DNA of 21,549 nt from SYAN01 sp964406345 (lineage in GTDB: Bacteria; Actinomycetota; Actinomycetes; Nanopelagicales; Nanopelagicaceae). Within the stretch, counting starts at the first letter, position 1. Each line of letters opens with the position of its first letter. Of the stretch, positions 8,371 through 14,587 are shown in pieces. Made by a program: the position numbers and the translations under genes. Below the pieces are notes generated by a model. That model was not told where the DNA came from. It was given only the letters and a program-made list of their open reading frames with translations, and did not search any database. The stretch is taken from positions 1-21,549 of the forward strand of contig CAYORK010000022.1 in the NCBI GenBank assembly GCA_964406345.1, read 5' to 3'.

Positions 8371-8392
8371 CACTCGAATCGAGTGAACTCGA
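8371..8392 (+). repeat. Overlapping short inverted repeats before the acyltransferase gene
   Basis: Directly after the coiled-coil gene's stop codon lies CACTCGAATCGAGTG (8371-8385), two perfect 7-nt arms around one central base. It overlaps a second inverted repeat TCGAGT-GA-ACTCGA (8379-8392). Three alternating copies of the unit ACTCGA therefore lie in 22 nt. No T-run follows, so it is more operator-like than terminator-like. It sits 23 nt before the next start codon. Confidence 0.5.
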
Positions 8393-8414
8393 CTCTTGAC
8401 TTGATGGGGATGCC

Positions 8415-10220
8415 ATGGCGCTGACTGATCCCCAACTTGCTTCTGCGTCCAAGTCGGATCGCTACATCCCAGCAATCGATGGACTTCGTGCGATCTCAGT
8501 GATCGCGGTCTTGCTCTATCACTTGACCTTGCCATGGTGGCCAGGAGGCTTCCTCGGCGTCGACCTCTTCTTCGTCATCTCCGGTTACGTGATCACACGC
8601 TTGATCCTCGACTCGATCGAGAGATCGAGTGCGCTCGACCTTCGTAAGTTCTACCGAAGCCGCATCCGACGACTCTTTCCTGCACTCATCTTCATGGTGG
8701 TGACCACCACTCTCTTCATCGGAGTCTGGGCACCGGAGACGGTACGGCGCTTCGTCTCCGACCTTCCCTTCCTCTTCACCGGGTTGATGAATTGGGCGCT
8801 CGTAGCGCGAGAGCAGGATTACTTCGCCACGATCGGCCGCCCACCTCTCCTTCAACACACCTGGTCTTTGGCCGTCGAGATCCAGTTCTACCTTCTCTGG
8901 CCGTTGATCCTCCTCTTCGTCTTGCGCTTCTTCGGCAAGAAGCGGATCCCAGCCTTCGCGCTCCTCTTCGCACTCACTTCCGGAACCCTCCTCTTCCTTT
9001 ACTCAGTCAAGATCGACGCTGAGTCTGCATCCTCTGTCAGTCACGTCTACTTCGGCACCGACACTCACAGCATCGGTCTCTTCCTTGGGGCTGCGCTGGC
9101 AGTGCGTTGGATCCCGCGAAACTTCAGCGCCGATATCCAAAGAGGTGCGAAGAACTTCATCGACGGTTTCGGTATTGCAGCATTCATCGGACTCCTTGCC
9201 CTCTTCCTCTTCGTCGATCCGAATGATCCAACTCTCTACCAAATCGCATTTCCTCTCACTGCGATCTTCGGATGCATGGCACTGATGTCATTGGTTCATC
9301 CGGCATCTCGCCTTGCGAGACAGATCACCCGCGCACCGCTGATGTGGATTGGTGAACGCTCCTACGGGATCTATCTCTGGCATTGGGTGGTCTTCCAAGT
9401 GACTCGGCCGTCGGTTGATCTGACTGGAGAAGATTGGGCCCTCTACGCGCTTCGAATCCTCATCGTCTTCGCCCTCGCAGATATCTCCTACAGGTGGATC
9501 GAAGTGCCGATTCGAAACGGTGCGATCGAACTCTGGGTCAAGGGCTTGAAGTATCGAACTCCTGCGGTGCGCGCGAGACAGAAGACTCTGGTGGCGATCT
9601 CCATTGCAGCCGTGCTCACTGCTACGACGACGGTCTCACTCAATGCGATTGAAAGCACGCGTGACTCGACCAATACCGCACAGACAGAGACGAATAAGAG
9701 TGGGTCGGCATCAGACTTCGACCCGGTGACCTCTCCCAATGCGAAGACTGGGCTCTGGATCGCGGGAGATTCCGTGATCCTTGGAATTCGTTCTCTCTTG
9801 GAAGGGTATGAACCAGTCGAATTGATCAATGCTCGAGTAGGTCGACAGTTGCCTGAGTTGATCGATGTGGTGAAGGTGGATGTGAAGAGCGTCCCAGATT
9901 CGATTGCGATCGTGAACCTGGGAAACAACGGTGCCATCAGCGAGGATCAAGTGCGGGCGCTATTTGCGCTCCTAGAGAATCAGCCCTACTTCATCGTGGT
10001 CAATGCAGCAGTGCCGCGCGGTTGGAGAAAATCGAACAACGAGATCATCGCAGCAGTAATCGATGAGTTCCCGAATGGCCGGCTCGTCGATTGGGATCGG
10101 ATCTCTACCGACAGGCCAGAGTTCTTCGCACCTGATGGAGTGCATCTTGTCCCGACAGGAGCAAACGCCTATGTCTCATCGATCCTCGAAGTTCTCGAGG
10201 AGGTCGGCTACCGCCAGTGA
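8415..10220 (+). CDS. Membrane acyltransferase (AT3) fused to SGNH domain
   Basis: A 601-residue acyltransferase-3 protein of the OafA/YrhL type with a C-terminal SGNH hydrolase-like domain. This layout is seen in enzymes that O-acetylate peptidoglycan or cell-surface polysaccharides. Residues about 18-370 carry roughly ten hydrophobic spans with AT3 signatures: R25-x10-H36 (GLRAISVIAVLLYH), GVDLFFVISGY (48-58) and HTWSLAVEIQFYLLWP (148-163). A further span (about 391-409) leads to the extracytoplasmic SGNH part. There GDSV carries the nucleophile-like S453, NLGNNG lies at 501-506, and DGVH carries D574 and H577. The Ser-Asp-His set is complete. The ATG at 8415 has GGGGA 4 nt upstream. It is probably cotranscribed with the coiled-coil gene. 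The acceptor polymer is unknown. Confidence 0.9.
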   Translation: MALTDPQLASASKSDRYIPAIDGLRAISVIAVLLYHLTLPWWPGGFLGVDLFFVISGYVITRLILDSIERSSALDLRKFYRSRIRRLFPALIFMVVTTTLFIGVWAPETVRRFVSDLPFLFTGLMNWALVAREQDYFATIGRPPLLQHTWSLAVEIQFYLLWPLILLFVLRFFGKKRIPAFALLFALTSGTLLFLYSVKIDAESASSVSHVYFGTDTHSIGLFLGAALAVRWIPRNFSADIQRGAKNFIDGFGIAAFIGLLALFLFVDPNDPTLYQIAFPLTAIFGCMALMSLVHPASRLARQITRAPLMWIGERSYGIYLWHWVVFQVTRPSVDLTGEDWALYALRILIVFALADISYRWIEVPIRNGAIELWVKGLKYRTPAVRARQKTLVAISIAAVLTATTTVSLNAIESTRDSTNTAQTETNKSGSASDFDPVTSPNAKTGLWIAGDSVILGIRSLLEGYEPVELINARVGRQLPELIDVVKVDVKSVPDSIAIVNLGNNGAISEDQVRALFALLENQPYFIVVNAAVPRGWRKSNNEIIAAVIDEFPNGRLVDWDRISTDRPEFFAPDGVHLVPTGANAYVSSILEVLEEVGYRQ

Positions 10221-10233
10221 ACGATCAGAGGTC

Positions 10234-10251
10234 GAAGTAAGTCTTTACTTC
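10234..10251. terminator. Hairpin between convergent genes (weak terminator candidate)
   Basis: GAAGTAA and TTACTTC form a perfect 7-bp stem with a GTCT loop in the 24-nt gap between the acyltransferase and the convergent FN3 protein gene, overlapping the latter's TAA. GGTC and GACC flank it and could extend the structure after a bulge. No T-run follows in either direction, so intrinsic termination is doubtful. Confidence 0.3.
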
Positions 10252-11111
10252 CACTGACCAGAGAGACCGAAGATCTTGCCATCGACGACCGTTCCATCAG
10301 CGTAGACGGTTTGGACGATGAAGCTGGTCCAACCCGAAGCCTCACTCTTCGTGATGTCGAGTGTGAACTGAGTCGAAGGAGTCGAGGAGAGATCCTCACG
10401 TGCGCCACCGTTGCGCTGGATTTGGATTGCGTAACCAGAGATTCCATCAGTCGATGCTGGAGCCTTCCAGAAGATGGTCGCGGCGCTCTTATCGCTCTTG
10501 GTGTACTGAGCGACGATGCCGGTAGGAGCGTCATAGGAAGCTGGTGAAGCTGTCTCTTCCGACGCGTCCTCTGTGGACTCTTCGCTAGTTTCATCACTTG
10601 CTTCTTCACTAGTCTCATCACTTGCTTCTTCACTTGCTTCTGGTGCAGGCGACATGCTCTCTTCGATCATCGTGCCAGAACCATTGTCGTCACCATCATC
10701 ACCACTCTGTGAAGCGAAGATCAAAGCGACTGCGAGAACACCAACGAGGATGAAGAAGAACGGGCCAGAGCCCTTCTTCTTGGGAGCGGCTGCGGGAGTG
10801 GGAGCGGCCTTCGCTGGCTTTGCAGCAGGCGTCGGAGTCGATGTGGGGGCAACTACGCCACGTGTCGGAACTTCAGGGATCGCGATCGATGCCGCACTGG
10901 TGCCACGCGCTGATGCCGCTTTGGCTGCCTTCTTTACCGACTTCTTGGCAACTGACTTCTGCGCACTCTTCTTCGCCGGCGCCTTCTTGACTGCCTTCTT
11001 GGCTGCCTTCTTTACCGACTTCTTGGCAACTGACTTCTTCGCCGGCGCCTTCTTGGCTACTTTCTTGGCTGCCTTCTTCACGGACTTCTTAGGCTTACGC
11101 GCTGCTGCCAC
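10245..11111 (-). CDS. Membrane-anchored protein with histone-H1-like N-terminus and FN3-like domain
   Basis: A 288-residue protein of unknown function with four clear regions. Residues 1-66 are almost only Lys, Ala, Val, Ser and Pro in AKK/KKAxxK repeats, as in histone H1-like bacterial proteins and mycobacterial HupB tails. Residues 67-113 form an Ala/Pro/Thr linker. One hydrophobic span (about 117-134, FFFILVGVLAVALIF) follows, then an acidic segment with Glu/Asp/Ser/Thr repeats (138-187). Residues about 192-285 look like one fibronectin type III domain (core W215, Y227). By the positive-inside rule the basic arm is cytoplasmic and the FN3 domain is outside. It could link nucleoid or acidic cytoplasmic polymers to the envelope (inference). 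The GTG at 11111 has GAGGAG 8 nt upstream. It follows murI-rph-rdgB on the same strand. Confidence 0.85.
   Translation of the reverse strand: MAAARKPKKSVKKAAKKVAKKAPAKKSVAKKSVKKAAKKAVKKAPAKKSAQKSVAKKSVKKAAKAASARGTSAASIAIPEVPTRGVVAPTSTPTPAAKPAKAAPTPAAAPKKKGSGPFFFILVGVLAVALIFASQSGDDGDDNGSGTMIEESMSPAPEASEEASDETSEEASDETSEESTEDASEETASPASYDAPTGIVAQYTKSDKSAATIFWKAPASTDGISGYAIQIQRNGGAREDLSSTPSTQFTLDITKSEASGWTSFIVQTVYADGTVVDGKIFGLSGQWK
10585..10632. repeat. 24-bp tandem repeat coding for the acidic linker
   Basis: Two adjacent 24-nt units (10585-10608 and 10609-10632) differ at one base, with a partial further copy after them. They encode the eight-residue acidic SDETSEEA-type repeat of the FN3 membrane protein. 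The unit is a multiple of three, so slippage would change linker length without a frameshift. Confidence 0.75.
10921..11038. repeat. 40-bp exact direct repeat in the cationic arm
   Basis: The 40-nt segments 10921-10960 and 10999-11038 are identical, with a period of 78 nt (26 residues). They encode the repeated Lys/Ala/Val/Ser block of the histone-like arm. This points to a recent internal duplication, and also to a site where short-read assembly or strand slippage could change copy number. Confidence 0.8.
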
Positions 11112-11131
11112 TGAGATGACTCCTCGTTATG

Positions 11132-11147
11132 ACCCGTTGAAACGGGT
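11132..11147 (-). other. Inverted repeat between rdgB and the FN3 protein gene
   Basis: ACCCGTT and AACGGGT are perfect 7-nt arms around GA, in the 45-nt space between the rdgB stop and the next start, just upstream of the GAGGAG ribosome binding site. Two more A-T pairs are possible after a G-T wobble. There is no T-run, so it is either a leader hairpin or a protein-binding site. Confidence 0.4.
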
Positions 11148-11156
11148 TATCTGAAG

Positions 11157-11786
11157 TTATGGACGAAACTGCGCGAATCTTATCCCCACAGTCGGGGCGA
11201 TCTTGCGTAACGCACGCCCGCGATGGCTGATCTCATCCTTTTGGGCTGCAGAGATTTCAGCGAGAGTGGAGGCTGAATTGAGAGGAGCGAAGATCGGGTC
11301 ATAGCCGAAACCACCCTCACCCCGAGGCGCATCGACGATCACACCCTCTAGTTCACCTTCCGCGGTGACAGCCGGTTCGACGCCATCGACAAAGGCAACA
11401 ACTGAGACAAAGCGGGCACTCCGCTTCTCCGGCGCGAATCCGTCGAGCTCGCGCAACACCTTCTCTACGTTGGCGGCATCACCGCCTCCCGAATAACGCG
11501 CGGAATGGATCCCAGGTCTTCCGCCCAGGGCATCGACTGCCAATCCACTGTCGTCGGCAAGTGTTGGGATTCCAGAGTGAAGGAAGCCGGCGCGCGCCTT
11601 CAGGAGCGCATTCTCTTCAAAGGTCTCGCCCACCTCATCGACCTCATCGGCGCCGGGAAAGTCATCGAGGGTGAAGAGGCGAAGATCGGGGATCTCCGCG
11701 CCAAAGATCCGAAGGATCTCCTTCAGTTTGCCCTTGTTATGGGTTGCTACGAGGAGAGAGTGCGAATCATTACTCGATGACGTCAC
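11157..11786 (-). CDS. rdgB: dITP/XTP pyrophosphatase (Ham1 family)
   Basis: RdgB hydrolyses non-canonical purine nucleoside triphosphates (dITP, ITP, XTP) to the monophosphates and keeps them out of DNA and RNA. Family motifs are all present: LLVATHNKGKLKEI at the N-terminus, ETFEENALLKA, ADDSGLAVDALGGRPGIHSARYSG, GFGYDPIF and SHRGRAL near the end. I chose the GTG at 11786 (209 aa). It leaves a short gap after rph, has an AGTGAG Shine-Dalgarno-like site 6 nt upstream, and begins shortly before the conserved core. A GTG at 11855 would add 23 non-conserved residues and overlap rph. The rph-rdgB pair is a standard arrangement in bacteria and fits nucleotide/RNA housekeeping. Confidence 0.93.
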   Translation of the reverse strand: MTSSSNDSHSLLVATHNKGKLKEILRIFGAEIPDLRLFTLDDFPGADEVDEVGETFEENALLKARAGFLHSGIPTLADDSGLAVDALGGRPGIHSARYSGGGDAANVEKVLRELDGFAPEKRSARFVSVVAFVDGVEPAVTAEGELEGVIVDAPRGEGGFGYDPIFAPLNSASTLAEISAAQKDEISHRGRALRKIAPTVGIRFAQFRP

Positions 11787-11808
11787 TGAGATCTCACTTG
11801 CCGCTATG

Positions 11809-11829
11809 CGAGCGCTAGGCGAGCGCTCG
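11809..11829 (-). other. GC-rich hairpin across the rph stop codon
   Basis: CGAGCGCT and AGCGCTCG form a perfect 8-bp stem with a 5-nt loop, overlapping the last codons and the TAG of rph, 23 nt before the rdgB start. There is no T-run. It could mark an RNA processing or stability point between rph and rdgB, or adjust rdgB translation (inference). Confidence 0.4.
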
Positions 11830-12540
11830 TCGCTGCAGTTCGGTGATCTCACCACAACCGATCACAGCAAGATCAAGTAGGTCGTTGAGGAGTGAGCGTT
11901 CGAAGGGCTCGCCTTCGGCCGTTCCTTGTACTTCGATGAACTTCCCGGATCCCGTGCAGACCACATTCATATCGGTCTCGGCTCGGACATCCTCTTCATA
12001 ACAGAGATCGAGCATCGCTTCTCCATCAAGGATTCCGACACTCACCGCGGCGACTGAATCCGTAAGCACTTCTGCATCGCTTCCGATGTGACCGGCCTTC
12101 TTTGCCCACGTGATCGCATCTGCAAGCGCAAGGTATGCGCCGGTGATCGACGCAGTCCTCGTTCCACCATCTGCCTGCAAGACATCGCAGTCGATGATGA
12201 TGGTGTTCTCCCCTAATTGCTTCAGGTCGATGATGGCGCGAAGTGAACGTCCGATGAGTCGCGAGATCTCTTGGGTCCTGCCACCGAGTTTGCCCTTCAC
12301 ACTCTCGCGATCAGAACGGGTATGGGTCGAGCGTGGCAACATCGAATACTCCGAGGTGACCCAACCCTTACCGCTGCCGTTGAGCCATCGCGGCACGCCT
12401 GGAGTGAAAGAAGCCACTGTGAGGACACGGGTGTGACCGAACTCGACCATCACTGAGCCCTCCGCATTACGGAGCCAATCGCGGGTGAATGTGATCGGTC
12501 GCAACTCTTGCGGATGCCTGCCATCGATTCGTGTCGTCAT
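11815..12540 (-). CDS. rph: Ribonuclease PH
   Basis: RNase PH is a phosphate-dependent 3'-5' exoribonuclease that trims tRNA 3' ends and forms a hexamer in the cytoplasm. The 241-residue protein has the usual length. Seen in order are RPITFTRDWLRNAEGSVMVE, GWVTSEYSMLPRSTHTRSDR (substrate/Arg-rich region), GGRTQEISRLIGRSLR, and the phosphate-site DCDVLQADGGTRTASITGA. TDSVAAVSVGI and the conserved CYEEDVRAETDMNVV follow. The ATG at 12540 lies 8 nt after the murI stop, which suggests one murI-rph-rdgB transcript, the same neighbourhood as in mycobacteria (murI Rv1338, rphA Rv1340). Confidence 0.97.
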   Translation of the reverse strand: MTTRIDGRHPQELRPITFTRDWLRNAEGSVMVEFGHTRVLTVASFTPGVPRWLNGSGKGWVTSEYSMLPRSTHTRSDRESVKGKLGGRTQEISRLIGRSLRAIIDLKQLGENTIIIDCDVLQADGGTRTASITGAYLALADAITWAKKAGHIGSDAEVLTDSVAAVSVGILDGEAMLDLCYEEDVRAETDMNVVCTGSGKFIEVQGTAEGEPFERSLLNDLLDLAVIGCGEITELQRRALA

Positions 12541-12548
12541 GGTTCTGA

Positions 12549-13355
12549 CTACTTCCTCTCACTCAGTGTGCTCACGTCGACGACCTCGGGACCGAGGAAG
12601 CGGCGAGCAAGCGCTGCGAATGCCTTCGTATCTCCCGTTGCAAGGAAACGATGCTCCACCTTCGACCTACCGTCACTGAGGAGATCGCGTTCGACGAGGA
12701 CGCGATAGAGATCCTTCGCAGTCTCATCAGCGGAAGAAACGAGAGTCACCTCGTTTCCCATCACGTAGGAGATAACGCCGGTAAGGAGTGGATAGTGAGT
12801 GCAACCAAGGACCAAGGTGTCGACCTTGGCATCGATCAACGGCTGCAGGTATTGACGGGCGATCTTCGTGATCTCAGCGCCACTTGTCTCACCACGTTCG
12901 ACGAATTCAACGAAGAGCGGACAAGCGACCGATGTGATCTCAAGGTGAGGGGCCGCGGCGAATGAATCGAGATAGGCGCGCGACTCGATGGTCGTCGCAG
13001 TCCCGATGACGCCGACCTTTCCGCTACGCGTGGCTGAGACTGCACGTCGCACCGCCGGTTGGATCACTTCCACAACGGGTAGGTCATAGCGTTCCCGTGC
13101 ATCCCTCAGCATCGCAGCGCTCGCGGTGTTGCAGGCGATGACAAGAGCCTTCACTCCTTCTTCTACGAGTCGGTCGAGGAGTTCTAGTGAGAAGGCGCGA
13201 ACCTCAGCGAGGGGTCGCGGTCCGTAGGGTGTTCGAGCGGTATCGCCGAGATAGAGGATCGACTCGCCTGGGAGCTGGTCTATGACGGCACGAGCGACGG
13301 TGAGTCCGCCGACCCCAGAGTCGAAGATTCCGATCGGGGCGGAAGAGAAGGTCAC
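12549..13355 (-). CDS. murI: Glutamate racemase
   Basis: MurI makes D-glutamate for peptidoglycan by cofactor-independent racemisation using two cysteines. The 268-residue product starts MTFSSAPIGIFDSGVGGLTVA. It has the substrate loop DTARTPYG, the first catalytic cysteine in ACNTASAA and the second in LGCTHYPLL. The GTG at 13355 is right before the conserved N-terminal motif and has a -10-like box but no Shine-Dalgarno, suggesting a leaderless mRNA. The frame stays open upstream into the scaffold gap, but those residues (rich in Arg/Ala/Pro) are not family-like and are rejected. It heads the murI-rph-rdgB unit. Confidence 0.94.
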   Translation of the reverse strand: MTFSSAPIGIFDSGVGGLTVARAVIDQLPGESILYLGDTARTPYGPRPLAEVRAFSLELLDRLVEEGVKALVIACNTASAAMLRDARERYDLPVVEVIQPAVRRAVSATRSGKVGVIGTATTIESRAYLDSFAAAPHLEITSVACPLFVEFVERGETSGAEITKIARQYLQPLIDAKVDTLVLGCTHYPLLTGVISYVMGNEVTLVSSADETAKDLYRVLVERDLLSDGRSKVEHRFLATGDTKAFAALARRFLGPEVVDVSTLSERK

Positions 13356-13362
13356 GTTGCCA

Positions 13363-13368
13363 AGGGTA
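13363..13368 (-). promoter_or_regulatory. Candidate leaderless -10 box of murI
   Basis: TACCCT on the minus strand lies 7 nt before the murI GTG, the same spacing as at argS. No Shine-Dalgarno is present. The -35 region is ordinary GC-rich sequence and shows no match. Confidence 0.4.
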
Positions 13369-13402
13369 CGCGGAGGGCTTCCTGCTCTGATGGCTCGCTC
13401 TG

Positions 13403-13502
13403 NNNNNNNNNNNNNNNNNNNNNNNNNNNNNNNNNNNNNNNNNNNNNNNNNNNNNNNNNNNNNNNNNNNNNNNNNNNNNNNNNNNNNNNNNNNNNNNNNN
13501 NN
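13403..13502. other. Scaffold gap (100 N)
   Basis: Exactly 100 N, the conventional length for a gap of unknown size, between the divergent murI and rhodopsin genes. The true distance and content are unknown and genes could be missing. Frames that read through the gap are artefacts. Confidence 0.98.
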
Positions 13503-13539
13503 GGGGCCTCTCGGGGGCCGGGCAGGCGCTGGGCACGGG
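13503..13539 (+). other. G-run cluster with quadruplex potential
   Basis: Right after the gap there are five runs of three or more G (13503-13506, 13513-13517, 13520-13522, 13531-13533, 13537-13539) in 37 nt. This is far more G-rich than the rest of the window. Loop lengths of 6, 2, 8 and 3 allow a plus-strand G-quadruplex, although one loop is slightly long. The cluster may explain why the assembly broke here, or it may be a low-quality contig end. Confidence 0.45.
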
Positions 13540-13575
13540 CCGAATTGAGCGTGACTGCCCAGTAACACCTGAAAA

Positions 13576-13613
13576 TTCCCCGGGAAACGCCCCCCAAAAA
13601 GGTTGCACAACCT
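13576..13613 (+). promoter_or_regulatory. Two operator-like inverted repeats upstream of the rhodopsin
   Basis: TTCCC-C-GGGAA (13576-13586) and AGGTTG-CA-CAACCT (13600-13613) are perfect short inverted repeats with 13 nt between them, 117-155 nt upstream of the rhodopsin start. Neither is followed by a T-run. Paired sites of this size fit binding of a dimeric regulator, but no regulator is known here. I could not find a convincing -35/-10 pair. TATGAC at 13643-13648 is the best -10-like hexamer. Confidence 0.35.
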
Positions 13614-13684
13614 GTGAACAAGGTGAACCCTTACACCAGCGCTATGACGTGGCGCTCATATGAAGCCGCGTCCTGGTACTCGAC

Positions 13685-13712
13685 CTCTCAAACCGGGAGG
13701 CCGTATTGAGAG
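13685..13712 (+). other. Leader hairpin before the rhodopsin ribosome binding site
   Basis: CTCTCAA (13685-13691) and TTGAGAG (13706-13712) form a perfect 7-bp stem with a 14-nt loop, ending 5 nt before the GGAGG site. A smaller 5-bp hairpin (AGCGC/GCGCT, 13638-13656) lies upstream. The position suggests an effect on translation or mRNA stability. Confidence 0.45.
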
Positions 13713-13717
13713 CCCAT

Positions 13718-13722
13718 GGAGG
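13718..13722 (+). promoter_or_regulatory. Ribosome binding site deciding the rhodopsin start
   Basis: GGAGG lies 8 nt before the ATG at 13731. An in-frame ATG at 13716 overlaps this site and would add only MEAYL, so 13731 is the better start. Confidence 0.75.
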
Positions 13723-13730
13723 CTTATTTA

Positions 13731-14507
13731 ATGATCAATCTAGACGGCTCACAGTGGAGCACCGTTTACAACGTCCTCTCATTCGGACTTGTATCGATGC
13801 TCGCCACCACTGTGTACACCCTGGTGAGCCAGCATCGCGTACTCCCGAAGTACCGCAACGCGCTCATCCTTTCCTCAATGGTCACCTTCATCGCTGGTTA
13901 CCACTACCTCCGAATCTTCGACTCATTCTCTGAGGCGACGGTCGAAGGCAGCTTCAATGTGATGGTCGACTTCAACGCTGACCCAAAGGCGTTCAACGAG
14001 GGCTATCGCTATGTTGACTGGATCCTCACTGTTCCCCTACTTCTCGTCGAAGTAATCGCCGTACTCGCGCTCGCTCGTGAGGCTGCGAAGTCGCTGATCA
14101 CTCGACTCGTCCCTGCATCAGCAGCGATGATCGCCCTTGGTTACCCAGGCGAGATCAGCACAGATGACGGCACCAAGATCCTTTGGGGCGTCCTCTCCAC
14201 ACTGCCATTCCTCTACATCCTCTATGTCCTCTTCGTAGAGCTCGGTAAGTCTCTCGATCGTCAGCCTGAAGGTGTGGCTGCAACGGTCGGACGTCTCCGC
14301 ATGCTCCTCATTGCGACATGGGGCGTCTACCCGATCGCCTACCTCATGCCTTTGCTCGGTTCCGATGCTTCGGATCCAAATGCATTCGTATGGCGCCAGG
14401 TCGGCTACACCGTGGCAGATGTCCTTGCCAAGTGCCTCTTCGGCTTGACGATCTTCAAGATCGCTCGCATGAAGTCACTTGCAGAGGGCATGAAGGACGA
14501 CCACTAA
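13731..14507 (+). CDS. actR: Actinorhodopsin, light-driven proton pump
   Basis: A 258-residue type I rhodopsin with seven hydrophobic helices. The retinal lysine is K234 in helix G (ADVLAKCLFG, with D230). Helix C carries GYRYVDWILTVPLLLVE with R93, proton acceptor D96, T100 and proton donor E107, i.e. a D-T-E set expected for outward H+ pumping. H58 in helix B (GYHYLR) corresponds to the His partner of the acceptor in proteorhodopsin/xanthorhodopsin. L104, eight residues after the acceptor, is the green-tuned state. LWGVLSTLPFLYILYVLF in helix E resembles xanthorhodopsin and Gloeobacter rhodopsin, and G153 may keep open the window for a carotenoid antenna (inference). The gene stands alone on the plus strand, divergent from murI and convergent with the DUF2017 gene, with its own terminator. 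No retinal synthesis gene is visible. Confidence 0.96.
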   Translation: MINLDGSQWSTVYNVLSFGLVSMLATTVYTLVSQHRVLPKYRNALILSSMVTFIAGYHYLRIFDSFSEATVEGSFNVMVDFNADPKAFNEGYRYVDWILTVPLLLVEVIAVLALAREAAKSLITRLVPASAAMIALGYPGEISTDDGTKILWGVLSTLPFLYILYVLFVELGKSLDRQPEGVAATVGRLRMLLIATWGVYPIAYLMPLLGSDASDPNAFVWRQVGYTVADVLAKCLFGLTIFKIARMKSLAEGMKDDH

Positions 14508-14542
14508 TAATCGAATGGTTTGTCCTTAGAACCTAGTTAGAG

Positions 14543-14586
14543 ATCGGGCCCGATCCTCATCACGAGGATCGGGCCCGATTCTTTTT
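14543..14586 (+). terminator. Strong intrinsic terminator of the rhodopsin gene
   Basis: A perfect 16-bp stem (14543-14558 with 14564-14579) closes the 5-nt loop ATCAC and is followed by TCTTTTT (14580-14586). Each arm contains the 12-nt palindrome ATCGGGCCCGAT. It starts 36 nt after the rhodopsin stop and ends just before the stop of the convergent DUF2017 gene. On the minus strand no T-run follows, so it serves the rhodopsin mRNA and may only weakly stop the opposing transcript. Confidence 0.93.
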
Positions 14587-14587
14587 C

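Noticed and set aside
10573..11154. 193-codon plus-strand frame with Ser/Leu and Phe/Ala repeats, looking like a membrane protein
   Set aside because: It is the reverse reading of the Lys/Ala and Glu/Ser repeats of the FN3 membrane protein gene. The minus-strand gene has a good ribosome binding site and an ordered domain layout.
13356..13610. N-terminal extension of murI through the N gap
   Set aside because: The frame is open only because N is read as unknown. The murI family begins near the GTG at 13355, which also has a -10-like box.
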